A DNA stretch of 59,122 bases from Thermocladium sp049965935. Its GTDB lineage: Archaea > Thermoproteota > Thermoprotei > Thermoproteales > Thermocladiaceae. Both the position numbers and the translations under genes were made by a program. The notes under the pieces were generated by a model. It saw only the letters and a program-made list of their open reading frames with translations, ran no database searches and was not told the DNA's origin. The stretch covers positions 1-59,122 of the forward strand of contig JBMFVP010000003.1 of assembly GCA_049965935.1 (NCBI GenBank), given 5' to 3'. This document shows, in pieces, positions 51,263 to 58,975 of this stretch. Positions within the stretch are counted from its first letter, which is position 1; every line of letters starts with the position of its first letter.

Positions 51263-51270
51263 CTTTAAAT
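51263..51270 (+). promoter_or_regulatory. TATA-like box of lysS
   Basis: CTTTAAAT centred about 25 nt upstream of the GTG start at 51292. Confidence 0.45.
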
Positions 51271-51291
51271 GCTGATATTCATTGCTGAGCA

Positions 51292-52779
51292 GTGTCCGCT
51301 CCACAATGGAACCAGGAAAGGCTTCAGACACTTAAGTTGCTTAGGGATATGGGTATAGATCCATATCCACATAAGTACGAAATAACTCACACTATACATG
51401 AGGTGCGGGAACTAGGGGCTGCCCACCCATTTAATGGACCTACAAGGGAAATAACGACGATAGCATCAAACATTAGCACAGCCGGTAGAATAGCCAATAT
51501 TAGACCACATGGCAAGGCGACATTTGTTGATATATTTGATGAGGGGGAAAGACTTCAATTATATCTGAGGATCAATGAATTAGGCGATAAGTATGACTTA
51601 TTCCTTAAGTACATAGATAGAGGCGACATAATTGGAGTTAAGGGTAATTTATTCTACACAATGAAGGGCGAGCTCACTTTGCTGGTTCTTGATTATAAGT
51701 TACTAGCTAAGGCTCTTTTGGATCCACCTGATTGGTCTAGTTATACAACGGAATGGCGATATTCCCATAGGTACTTGGATTTCCTATACAATGCATCGGC
51801 CCGTAGATCTATGTACATAAGATTCAGGGCCACACAAGATCTAAGGGAGTTCCTTTATTCCAAGGGATTCATGGAAGTTGAGACCCCGGTTATTCAACCA
51901 GTTTACGGCGGTGCATTGGCGAAGCCGTTTAAGACACATGTGAATGCATTAGATGAGGATTGGTACCTTAGAATTAGCCTAGAGCTTTACTTGAAGAGGT
52001 TCATAATAGGTGGATTCAATAAGGTATTCGAGATAGGCAAGGTGTTTAGAAATGAAGATATCGATGTGACTCATAACCCTGAGTATACATTAATGGAACT
52101 TTATTGGGCTTATGCTGACTATAATGACTTGATGAAGTTAACGGAAGACATGATTAGTTATGTATCGGCAAAAGTTCTCAATTCAACCCGTGTAAAGTAT
52201 CAATCAATGGAAATATCGTTGGAACCACCATTTAGGCGAGTAACTATGAATGACGCTCTCAGCGAGGCCCTTGGGGCAAGAGTTGATGATATGAGCGATC
52301 AAGAATTAAAGAACTTAATGGATAAGCATGGTCTAGTACCCAGGGGAGGAGAATACATTAGGGGATTAATGATAGAGAAATTATTCGATAAATTAGTGAC
52401 TCCCAACCTAATTCAACCGACATTCGTGATAGATTACCCTCTGGAGACTACACCTCTCTGTAAGCCTCATCGCTCAAAGCCAGGCCTCATAGAAAGATTT
52501 GAGCTTTACATAGCAGGCATGGAATTGGCCAACGCATATACTGAACTTAATGATCCAGTCCTTCAACATAAGTTATTTGAGGAAGAGCAGCGAAGATTCC
52601 AGAAAGGCGATGAAGAAGCGCATCCCTACGATTTTGACTTCATTACGGCAATGAGTTACGGCATGCCACCTACGGGCGGGTTAGGGTTAGGCATAGATAG
52701 ATTAATAATGATACTAACCGATAATAGTTCAATAAAGGAAGTAATACCGTTCCCAATGATTAAGAAAAATAACCAATAA
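51292..52779 (+). CDS. lysS: Lysyl-tRNA synthetase, class II
   Basis: 495 residues, GTG start. N-terminal helix and OB-fold anticodon domain (about 1-150; ISTAGRIANIRPHGKATFVDI), then the class II core: motif 1 around FMEVETPVIQPVYGGA, motif 2 FEIGKVFRNEDIDVTHNPEY, and motif 3 GGLGLGIDRLIMILT. ELANAYTELNDP is the lysine-site block typical of LysRS-II. Many euryarchaea use the unrelated class I LysRS, while Thermoproteota commonly have class II as here. It is a single-gene transcript. Confidence 0.95.
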   Translation: MSAPQWNQERLQTLKLLRDMGIDPYPHKYEITHTIHEVRELGAAHPFNGPTREITTIASNISTAGRIANIRPHGKATFVDIFDEGERLQLYLRINELGDKYDLFLKYIDRGDIIGVKGNLFYTMKGELTLLVLDYKLLAKALLDPPDWSSYTTEWRYSHRYLDFLYNASARRSMYIRFRATQDLREFLYSKGFMEVETPVIQPVYGGALAKPFKTHVNALDEDWYLRISLELYLKRFIIGGFNKVFEIGKVFRNEDIDVTHNPEYTLMELYWAYADYNDLMKLTEDMISYVSAKVLNSTRVKYQSMEISLEPPFRRVTMNDALSEALGARVDDMSDQELKNLMDKHGLVPRGGEYIRGLMIEKLFDKLVTPNLIQPTFVIDYPLETTPLCKPHRSKPGLIERFELYIAGMELANAYTELNDPVLQHKLFEEEQRRFQKGDEEAHPYDFDFITAMSYGMPPTGGLGLGIDRLIMILTDNSSIKEVIPFPMIKKNNQ

Positions 52780-52872
52780 AAAGAGTTTATCCATCAAAGT
52801 AGCAAGTCCATTCCTTTATGGCCCAACAGAGTAATTAAAGAATTTTATATCTACAGTAGCCATTAGGAACTT

Positions 52873-53472
52873 TTAAAGGCAATTACTTGAGAGGAATTGT
52901 CTTACTGCATTATTTATCTCATTTAAATGCTGTGAGCGAGGCGTATGTGTCATTCCATTGACTATTACCTTAACTAGCTTGGCGGCTCTCGACTCTAATG
53001 CTGTTAATTGATTACGGGGAACCACGTCATCCGCGGTACCCCATATATATAGTATTGGCGGTGTTGATTCATTAATGTAGTTTATTGGAGATGTTTCTAT
53101 GAAGTACTCATCTCGTGGATATTTTCTGCGTAGCTCCTCATATATAGATCGACGCAGCGTTCCCTCAGCCCCCTCCTCTAAGTACTTCAGCTGAAGCAAT
53201 CTATCAACTGGAGCTGATACCACTATGGAGCACTTAACATGACTAGGAAACCTAGTGGCAAGCAGCAAGGCAACGGTTCCCCCCATTGAGTGGCCGGCCG
53301 TTATGACCGAATCCCGTTCTGATTTTATTATTTTGGAACCAATTTCCAATCCATCCTCAACCTCCATTATAGGCGGAGCAATTACCTCTAATCCAGCTTC
53401 CTTTAATGGTCTAATTAACCAGTTTATTTTTTCTGGACTGCTACCACGACCATGAAAAACCAAAGCCTTCAT
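52873..53472 (-). CDS. Alpha/beta hydrolase
   Basis: 199 residues. LVFHGRGSSPEK is the oxyanion segment, ITAGHSMGGTVALLLA the nucleophile elbow (Ser in GHSMG), ILYIWGTADDVVPRNQ supplies the acid Asp, and MTHTPRSQHL the His. The short length and absence of a large lid suggest a small serine hydrolase or esterase of the RBBP9/BD-FAE type. The substrate is unknown. The AT-rich AAATATAAATAT (53496-53507) is about 28 nt upstream. Confidence 0.85.
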   Translation of the reverse strand: MKALVFHGRGSSPEKINWLIRPLKEAGLEVIAPPIMEVEDGLEIGSKIIKSERDSVITAGHSMGGTVALLLATRFPSHVKCSIVVSAPVDRLLQLKYLEEGAEGTLRRSIYEELRRKYPRDEYFIETSPINYINESTPPILYIWGTADDVVPRNQLTALESRAAKLVKVIVNGMTHTPRSQHLNEINNAVRQFLSSNCL

Positions 53473-53569
53473 AGTATACCTTATATTTTGTAGAAATATA
53501 AATATAATTCGAGCATTGGGATAGGGAAATAAACCACCCCCTCCCCCGTCCTTGGATTGTGACTATGAT

Positions 53570-53711
53570 GCTTCCCTAAATATCATTCGTGCGGGGTTGG
53601 GACTGCCCAGAAGGCCTGGGGTGAGCTCTGATAGAGTTTCCTGAAGGAGGCAGGGAATTCCCACCGCGAGGCGGGGGATGCCTCTCGCGCCAGCAAGGGC
53701 GAGGTGGTTCA
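53570..53711 (+). repeat. GC-rich structured segment ending like an IS200/IS605 right end
   Basis: In an AT-rich genome, this stretch is strongly GC-rich and holds several small hairpins: CCCACCGCGAGGCGGGGG (53660-53677), and CTCGCGCCAGCAAGGGCGAG (53684-53703). It ends GGTGGTTCA, near the GGTAGTTCA ends of crenarchaeal IS200/IS605 elements. No ORF is present. It may be an orphan omega/reRNA-like remnant or a small structured RNA. The rest of 53473-53756 contains only the promoters of its two neighbours. Confidence 0.4.
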
Positions 53712-53756
53712 TTGATGTGAATGTAATATTTATATTTCATTGTAATTTTATTCCTT

Positions 53757-54434
53757 GTGTATCCACTGCTTAGGGATGTGGTGAGGGTTAGTGATGCATC
53801 TATTAAGGAGGTCTTTGATGATTATGTGAAATCGATAATTTTATTCTTTAGCGATGATATAGTTGTAATTCCGCGTCAGAGCATTAATGCGTCTCCAAGC
53901 ATGGTTTCTTCGTATGATTTTTGTCCCTACAAGGCGTGGATTGAGCATAGATATGGAATAATGATAACTAGGCTGGATTGGATTCGTAGAATAGCATTCG
54001 GAGAAGTTGCGCATAGGCAGTACCAGGACTATTTGAAATCAACCCTTGGAAAAACAGTAATTTCCGAAATGAAGATAGAGGATGATGATGTGGTGGGTAA
54101 ACCGGATATAGTGGTGTATAATGATGATGATACCATAGACATACTTGAGTTAAAAACGGGAAAGCCACACTCTACGCATGAGATTCAAGTATTGACATAT
54201 ATTGGATTACTCAATGAAAGGGTAAACGATGCAGAAATAATATACATGAATTCTAGAGCCCAAGTTAATGCCAGTCCAGAACGAATAAGCAATGCGATAA
54301 GGCAAGTCAAGCAAGTAAAGAGTATATTGTCATCAACCACGCCGCCTCAGAGGGATTGTGGGGATTGTCCTCTTAGAGGCGTTTGTAAGGCGATTTATGA
54401 ATCACCAATAATTAGAAGCATGCTTCCACGATAA
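53757..54434 (+). CDS. Cas4-like RecB-family nuclease with Fe-S cysteines (solitary)
   Basis: 225 residues, GTG start about 26 nt after TATTTATATTT (53726-53736). Nuclease residues: H86 (GEVAHRQYQ), D117 (GKPDIVV), E131 and K133 (DILELKTGKP), and Q144/Y148 (HEIQVLTYIGLL). Cysteines C56 (DFCPYKAW) and C201, C204, C210 (CGDCPLRGVC) match the 4Fe-4S ligands of Cas4/AddB-type proteins. Cas4 trims spacer precursors, but no CRISPR array or other cas gene is here, so a repair or mobile-element role is equally possible. A GC-rich transposon-like remnant lies just upstream. Confidence 0.8.
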   Translation: MYPLLRDVVRVSDASIKEVFDDYVKSIILFFSDDIVVIPRQSINASPSMVSSYDFCPYKAWIEHRYGIMITRLDWIRRIAFGEVAHRQYQDYLKSTLGKTVISEMKIEDDDVVGKPDIVVYNDDDTIDILELKTGKPHSTHEIQVLTYIGLLNERVNDAEIIYMNSRAQVNASPERISNAIRQVKQVKSILSSTTPPQRDCGDCPLRGVCKAIYESPIIRSMLPR

Positions 54435-54565
54435 CGTTAATTCAAAGTATTCTGCATTGTTTAGTAGAGTTATCTTGTCCCCAGGATAGTAGAAAATAAG
54501 TTGCTTTTCGCAAAAGTAAATAGTAATTATAAAAATTTAATAATATAATTTTGTAAATCATAATT

Positions 54566-55018
54566 ATGGATTCAAAGGATTTGGCTGCATCAATTTTTGG
54601 TGTAATCCTACTGATAATAGCGGCAATTGGTTTGCTTGAGTTAATAGGCGATAGTCCAGCCTCGATTATTATAATTGCAATTATAGAAATCGTGTTTGGT
54701 TTAATGATTGGCTACTTAATGCTTGGCAGATTAGCTGGATTAAGTGCTAGAGCTAAGGAATTAACGCTAAAGTATAGATTATTGATTAGACATGGATTCT
54801 TCTTCGGTAGCCAAAATAAAGAATTACTTAGCGATCTAGCAGTCATAGAGTACTTCATGAAGCATTATTATAAGGGAGTTCAATATAGACTTGAACTAAA
54901 TAACTATGATGCAATTCTCTATGCTAATCTAGACATGGATTCAGGAATAAGATTAATTAATTCGTTGAACGATGAATTATCAATAATAAAAATAAATGAA
55001 TACAAAAGAATTGAGTGA
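54566..55018 (+). CDS. Hypothetical small membrane protein
   Basis: 150 residues. Two N-terminal membrane helices (about 10-28 and 33-54, rich in Ile) are followed by a soluble, mostly helical domain of about 95 residues with basic patches. No family is recognised. It follows the Cas4-like gene by 131 nt on the same strand, with an AT-rich promoter-like stretch (54530-54560) of its own, so a shared role is not implied. Composition is typical for the genome. Confidence 0.5.
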   Translation: MDSKDLAASIFGVILLIIAAIGLLELIGDSPASIIIIAIIEIVFGLMIGYLMLGRLAGLSARAKELTLKYRLLIRHGFFFGSQNKELLSDLAVIEYFMKHYYKGVQYRLELNNYDAILYANLDMDSGIRLINSLNDELSIIKINEYKRIE

Positions 55019-55545
55019 TTATCCAGCCTTTGTGGAGCTTCCCGGCTTTACTGCGGGGTTTTCCTGCTTACTTCCTGGGTCCTCACCTACACGGCATATG
55101 AATTGTGGGACTAATCACAAGAATCCCTCTAAGCCCCAGGAGTATGAATCCACTCATCACCCAAGACCAAAATAATTACACATCATAAATAAGAATTTTC
55201 AAATTGTTATCTCCTCACGGCAGGAAAGGCCGCTCCACAATCTATTTTCTATTACTAATAAGTTCATTATCATTAATCAGCCGTAATACCAATCTTCACT
55301 ATTCAGAGGTCTGGTGCTCATCACGAAAGTAAATCATTCCTTAATATTTAAATATTGAAGCAGTAGTAATGTCAATAATCATTTAAATTGAGAAAAGGTT
55401 GCCCCCTGCAATTAAAGGGTGAGGGTCATGGTTCCTCCATCAGCGTTCAAATCCATCAGTCACAAGTCAGCTCGTGTTCTGTCATCACTCCATTTTTAAT
55501 CTAACGGAGTTTAAGGGAGGAAGTCCCCATCGAGGGAGCTAGTAC
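55019..55545. other. 527-base intergenic region with transposon-end-like segments, no gene
   Basis: Near its left edge, the minus strand reads AACCCCGCAGTAAAGCCGGG followed by AAGCTCC, like a decayed IS200/IS605 right end. Near its right edge, plus-strand GGAAGTCCCCATCGAGGGAG and CTAGTACTT (55519-55547) has the same flavour next to the uL14 stop. The middle is AT-rich with no long frame. I see no tRNA, SRP RNA or C/D box RNA. Confidence 0.4.
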
Positions 55546-55980
55546 TTAAATCACGAGGGCCGCCAGCGATGCTATCTGAGGCCAGCGTTGCGCAGCCTCC
55601 ATTGCTATTGGTCCATGTATCTCAGTACCCTTTGGTTGACCTTCCTCGCTCACTATCACTACCGCATTATCATCAAAGGCTACCCATGTACCATCGTGTC
55701 GTCTAAATGGTCTCCTTTGCCTAACCACTATTGCCCTTAGCTTTTGTTTCCTTACCTCAGGCTTTCCCTCCACTACGCTGACAACAATCATATCGCCCAC
55801 GCCGGCGTTATGGATCTTCCTATGAACTCCATGAGATCTATTTCCTATAACGCTTATCACCCTTGCTATCTTGGCGCCGCTATTATCTACTACAGCAACC
55901 AGGCTATTAGCGAATACTCCTGGAGTAATGTGGTATCTGTATGATACTCCAACTGTCTTTGGGCCTCCTCTCTTAGCCAT
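55546..55980 (-). CDS. rpl14: Ribosomal protein uL14
   Basis: 144 residues. Core blocks: NSLVAVVDNSGAKIARVISV, GVGDMIVVSVVEGKPEVRKQ, VVRQRRPFRRHDGTWVAFDDNAVVI and the C-terminal GTEIHGPIAMEAAQRWPQIASLA, the archaeal/eukaryotic form of uL14 (L23 in eukaryotes). It sits on the 50S face that contacts the small subunit. It is a single gene with a TTTTAAAA box 25 nt upstream, away from the S17-L24 neighbours it has in many archaea. Confidence 0.96.
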   Translation of the reverse strand: MAKRGGPKTVGVSYRYHITPGVFANSLVAVVDNSGAKIARVISVIGNRSHGVHRKIHNAGVGDMIVVSVVEGKPEVRKQKLRAIVVRQRRPFRRHDGTWVAFDDNAVVIVSEEGQPKGTEIHGPIAMEAAQRWPQIASLAALVI

Positions 55981-56000
55981 GGTACTCCTTATTCTATGCC

Positions 56001-56010
56001 TTTTTAAAAT
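56001..56010 (-). promoter_or_regulatory. TATA-like box of rpl14
   Basis: ATTTTAAAAA on the minus strand, centred about 25 nt upstream of ATG 55980. Confidence 0.5.
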
Positions 56011-56033
56011 TTACCTCAACTCGGTTTAATACA

Positions 56034-57485
56034 TTATGGATTAGGCATAATATTGGTGGTGTTGATTAGCGGCTTTAATGATGAATTGCTGGAGTTAAGT
56101 GCATATGTGATGTAGTTCATCATATTCCTAGCATTAATAAGTAGCTTGATACTCAGTGGGCAATAAATTCTAGCTGTCCATACATAATATGAGAATAATA
56201 TTAGGGATGAATTATATTTAACTAGGCCTGCCTTAATAATTGTAATGCCTCGAATTGAGTATCTGCATTGATTTAGATAATTATTTGCAAGTGTTAAATT
56301 GCTTATAGTTAAGTTATACAAGTGAGATAATTTCTTGGCGATTGGATTAGGCATGGGTATTCCAATTATGCTTGGAGACGCAACTATTCTATTTTTAATG
56401 GCACTAAGTGCCATTGTATCGTTTATGAAATAATCATTAGCCAAGTCCAATTGAGATGTTAAGTTGGTGATTATTTCATTTAAATCCTGATGTTTATAAG
56501 AGTTTATAATCGATCGTAATTCATTCTCAATAGATACTAGTTGAGACTTATTTGTATTACTTTTTATCATAATTGCATAATTAATGCTTTGATTTAGGTA
56601 ATTAAGCATTGGTTTAGCACTAGGTAAACTAATTTCTGATTCATTTAATTGAATCATTACATTGATTACTGGCCTTAGTTCCGAATCCATAGATGCAATA
56701 CCAGTTATATTGCCCTCGCTTAGATATGATGATAAAGTATTATTCAATTGATTTAGATAGGCATAAAGAGTCCCATTCACTGCATTGATCACAGTCGATG
56801 CATATTTAGTACGAATTAGAATGCGAATCGCATTAATTGCATCATATGATGAGTTATGCAAATATATATTGATTAATCTCATGGTTAATGCATTAATTGA
56901 TGAATTATACTTACTACTTGCAACTTTTTGCGCCTCATTATAGACTTTAGTTGACTCATTAATTAATGTATAATTACAAGGATTGAGAACTAGTTCAAGG
57001 TTTAAGGAATTAGACATCGATATAAGTGATGAGTTATGAAGGGTTAATCCGATAATATAAGAATAACCCAAGTATGCATGGATTCTTCCACTAGAAACAG
57101 CACAAACGAGTTTACTCTTCAATCCAGAGTTGCTCAATATAATTGATCTAAATACGGCCTCTTCATAATGGATAGCGATCGAGCTATACTTAACCGCATC
57201 AATACATTTAGACTCGTTTAGGCTAACTTCGGCTAATTTTGTTAAGTTAACCGCACTAGCTAATTCTGTTTGGTTAATGTTATTGCTAGAAGCCAGTGAT
57301 AATATTTTATCGTAAAAGATCTTGCTTATGTTTATGTTAACTAGAGCAGTAATACACGAGAAGTTGCTGGAACCATTAAGTGATTCCGAGATATATATAG
57401 AGCTCGAATTCGTGGATGCATGTAGAGTCAACGCAATAGCTAGTGCCGCTGCAATCATCGCTGCTATCATTAACTTGTTATCCAT
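56034..57485 (-). CDS. Secreted helical Asn/Ser-rich protein
   Basis: 483 residues. A signal peptide or anchor (LMIAAMIAAALAIALTLHA) begins the protein. The rest is Asn-, Ser-, Leu- and Ile-rich with dozens of N-x-[ST] sequons, and consists mostly of helices with repeated K/Y/S-N-S-S segments. Two cysteine pairs are likely. There is no C-terminal anchor. It resembles heavily glycosylated crenarchaeal exoproteins. No enzyme motif is visible. Transcribed from the same side as the membrane-anchored regulator at 57886, with a transposon remnant between. Confidence 0.65.
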   Translation of the reverse strand: MDNKLMIAAMIAAALAIALTLHASTNSSSIYISESLNGSSNFSCITALVNINISKIFYDKILSLASSNNINQTELASAVNLTKLAEVSLNESKCIDAVKYSSIAIHYEEAVFRSIILSNSGLKSKLVCAVSSGRIHAYLGYSYIIGLTLHNSSLISMSNSLNLELVLNPCNYTLINESTKVYNEAQKVASSKYNSSINALTMRLINIYLHNSSYDAINAIRILIRTKYASTVINAVNGTLYAYLNQLNNTLSSYLSEGNITGIASMDSELRPVINVMIQLNESEISLPSAKPMLNYLNQSINYAIMIKSNTNKSQLVSIENELRSIINSYKHQDLNEIITNLTSQLDLANDYFINDTMALSAIKNRIVASPSIIGIPMPNPIAKKLSHLYNLTISNLTLANNYLNQCRYSIRGITIIKAGLVKYNSSLILFSYYVWTARIYCPLSIKLLINARNMMNYITYALNSSNSSLKPLINTTNIMPNP

Positions 57486-57620
57486 GCATGATAACTCAAT
57501 ATTAGTCTTATTAGGATTGCGCCATTGCCCTTTGTGAAATTCTAGTGAAACTGATCTTTAATTTAATTGGCTGAATTATGGAACGATATTACGTGGATAA
57601 TGCAAATCCCCTAGAGAGGC

Positions 57621-57807
57621 TGATAAATGATAAATCTCGCTCCTTCTAGGCGCGAGGTAAGTTTTTGTGCGCTTGAGTGTTGTTTCGTGATTTTTTATGG
57701 GTGAGGGGCTGATTCCCGCAGTGCCAGGAGAGAAGTGGAAGTAGCGCCCATGAATGGGGCATAACCCTCAAGACCTTGGGAAATCCCTCAGGACGGAGAG
57801 GAGGTCA
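57621..57807 (+). mobile_element. Short non-autonomous IS200/IS605-type element or orphan reRNA-like remnant (copy 2)
   Basis: Related to 36610-36782. Left end GATAAATGATAAAT, hairpin CTCGC...GCGAG (57636-57656), then GTAAGTTTTTGTGCGCTTGAG. Right part GATTCCCGCAGTGCCAGGAG, a segment able to pair as GCGCCCATGAATGGGGC, then CCCTCAAGACCTTGGG and ATCCCTCAGGACGGAGAGGA, ending GGTCA. There is no transposase frame. The remaining parts of 57486-57885 hold nothing I recognise, only AT-rich sequence upstream of 57485 and a 78-base stretch before the next gene's stop. Confidence 0.6.
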
Positions 57808-57885
57808 AAGGAGGAAAGTCTTCTATAGCGACAAATGCCGGCATTCTATATGGCTTCCGATTAGTATTGGTATTTCAAAGGATTT

Positions 57886-58869
57886 CTATTTCATTAATGT
57901 TATTCTATTTTGTCCATTTACCTTATCGATTTTAACTAGGCCCCTATCCTGTAATCTCTGTACGTGTCTCCATAATGTTGTTTTAGGTATGTTAGTTAAT
58001 TGCTGTAATTGTGATTGATATAAGGTGCCTCCGTTCTCTTTCAATGCATTTATAATTGCTTCATCAACATCATCCAATGAAGCCGATATGAGCATCCCCG
58101 TTCTTCGTTTCATCATTATTATGGAGGCTATTGATGCAAGAATTACCAGTATTATTATAGCTATAATTACAGACGTTGAGAATAAGGCAGCGCTATGGGG
58201 GGGCGTAGTTGATTGGGGTTTAGATGTAGTGGTTTGATTAATTGATTCAACTGTGGTACTCGTTGAGCTAGTAGAAATCGTGGTTGTACTAGTTGAGCTT
58301 GATGTGGTGATAGTTGGCGGTGGAAGAGTGGCTGAACTTGTTGATGTTGTCGATGTTGATGTTATCGAAGTGGAAGTTGTGCTTGTTGCGCTGGTTTGCT
58401 GAGCTGGAATGTATATATATTGAAGAGAGTATCGACCTGGAGGTATTGTTACTTCAACTGAATTATTTATGCGCGTATAGCTAATTATATTGTTTGGCAG
58501 ATTTAGCATTACTATATTGGGAGGAAACATTAATCCAAATTTAATTGGGCTTGAGATATTTAGATTATATGTAAATGTTTCTTGGTTATATGTATAATTA
58601 GCATCATAAATTATTGAAACATATCCACCACCGAATGCAAATATAACGAGAGTCCCATTATTATAGAGACTGGAGGGAATCAATGAGTTATCACTATCAT
58701 TAATGACCTCTAATGTTCCCGGTATTGGTATAATCGGTAGATTAACATTAATTAAAGTCGAGTTGGGCTCCAAATACATGGTATAATTAATAAACGGTAA
58801 TCCAACTGTCTTTATCAATATAAGTAGTGTGGCCAGCATTAACATAACGACATTTTCGGAACTAATCAT
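57886..58869 (-). CDS. Membrane-anchored winged-helix regulator with Ser/Thr-rich stalk
   Basis: 327 residues in four parts: an N-terminal signal helix (about 8-22), an extracellular beta-rich domain with N-x-[ST] sequons (about 25-152), a mucin-like Ser/Thr/Pro stalk (about 158-224), one membrane helix (about 229-253), then a cytoplasmic winged helix (about 266-327; VDEAIINALKENGG, IPKTTLWRHVQRLQDRGLV). This is the layout of archaeal COG2512-type membrane-associated regulators: an outside sensor wired directly to DNA binding. The signal and target genes are unknown. Neighbouring secreted-protein genes on both sides are candidates. Confidence 0.8.
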   Translation of the reverse strand: MISSENVVMLMLATLLILIKTVGLPFINYTMYLEPNSTLINVNLPIIPIPGTLEVINDSDNSLIPSSLYNNGTLVIFAFGGGYVSIIYDANYTYNQETFTYNLNISSPIKFGLMFPPNIVMLNLPNNIISYTRINNSVEVTIPPGRYSLQYIYIPAQQTSATSTTSTSITSTSTTSTSSATLPPPTITTSSSTSTTTISTSSTSTTVESINQTTTSKPQSTTPPHSAALFSTSVIIAIIILVILASIASIIMMKRRTGMLISASLDDVDEAIINALKENGGTLYQSQLQQLTNIPKTTLWRHVQRLQDRGLVKIDKVNGQNRITLMK

Positions 58870-58902
58870 TTAAAGTTTTCCTAGCATTATGCTCTCAATA
58901 AG

Positions 58903-58949
58903 TGATAAAAGTGATAAACCTAGCCTTTCTAAGGCGGGAAGGAGGTCAG
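58903..58949 (+). repeat. Solo IS200/IS605-like hairpin with GGAGGTCAG end
   Basis: GATAAAAGTGATAAACC leads into hairpin GCCTTTCTAAGGC (58923-58935), then GGGAAGGAGGTCAG. Lead, hairpin and tail match the site at 23270-23317. It lies between the regulator's promoter region and the next gene's stop. Confidence 0.45.
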
Positions 58950-58975
58950 AATAGGCAATGCATTACTTATCTATG

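Noticed and set aside
53473..53756. CRISPR array beside the Cas4-like gene
   Set aside because: No direct repeats with regular spacing occur here or anywhere else in the window.
57808..57885. GGAGGAAAGTC, similar to the 5' conserved block of RNase P RNA
   Set aside because: No partner block for helix P4 within a plausible distance, and the next 1 kb is a good coding gene.
57776..58018. 80-codon plus-strand frame after the 57621 element
   Set aside because: It spans the element's right end and the antisense of the winged-helix domain, whose coding on the other strand is clear.
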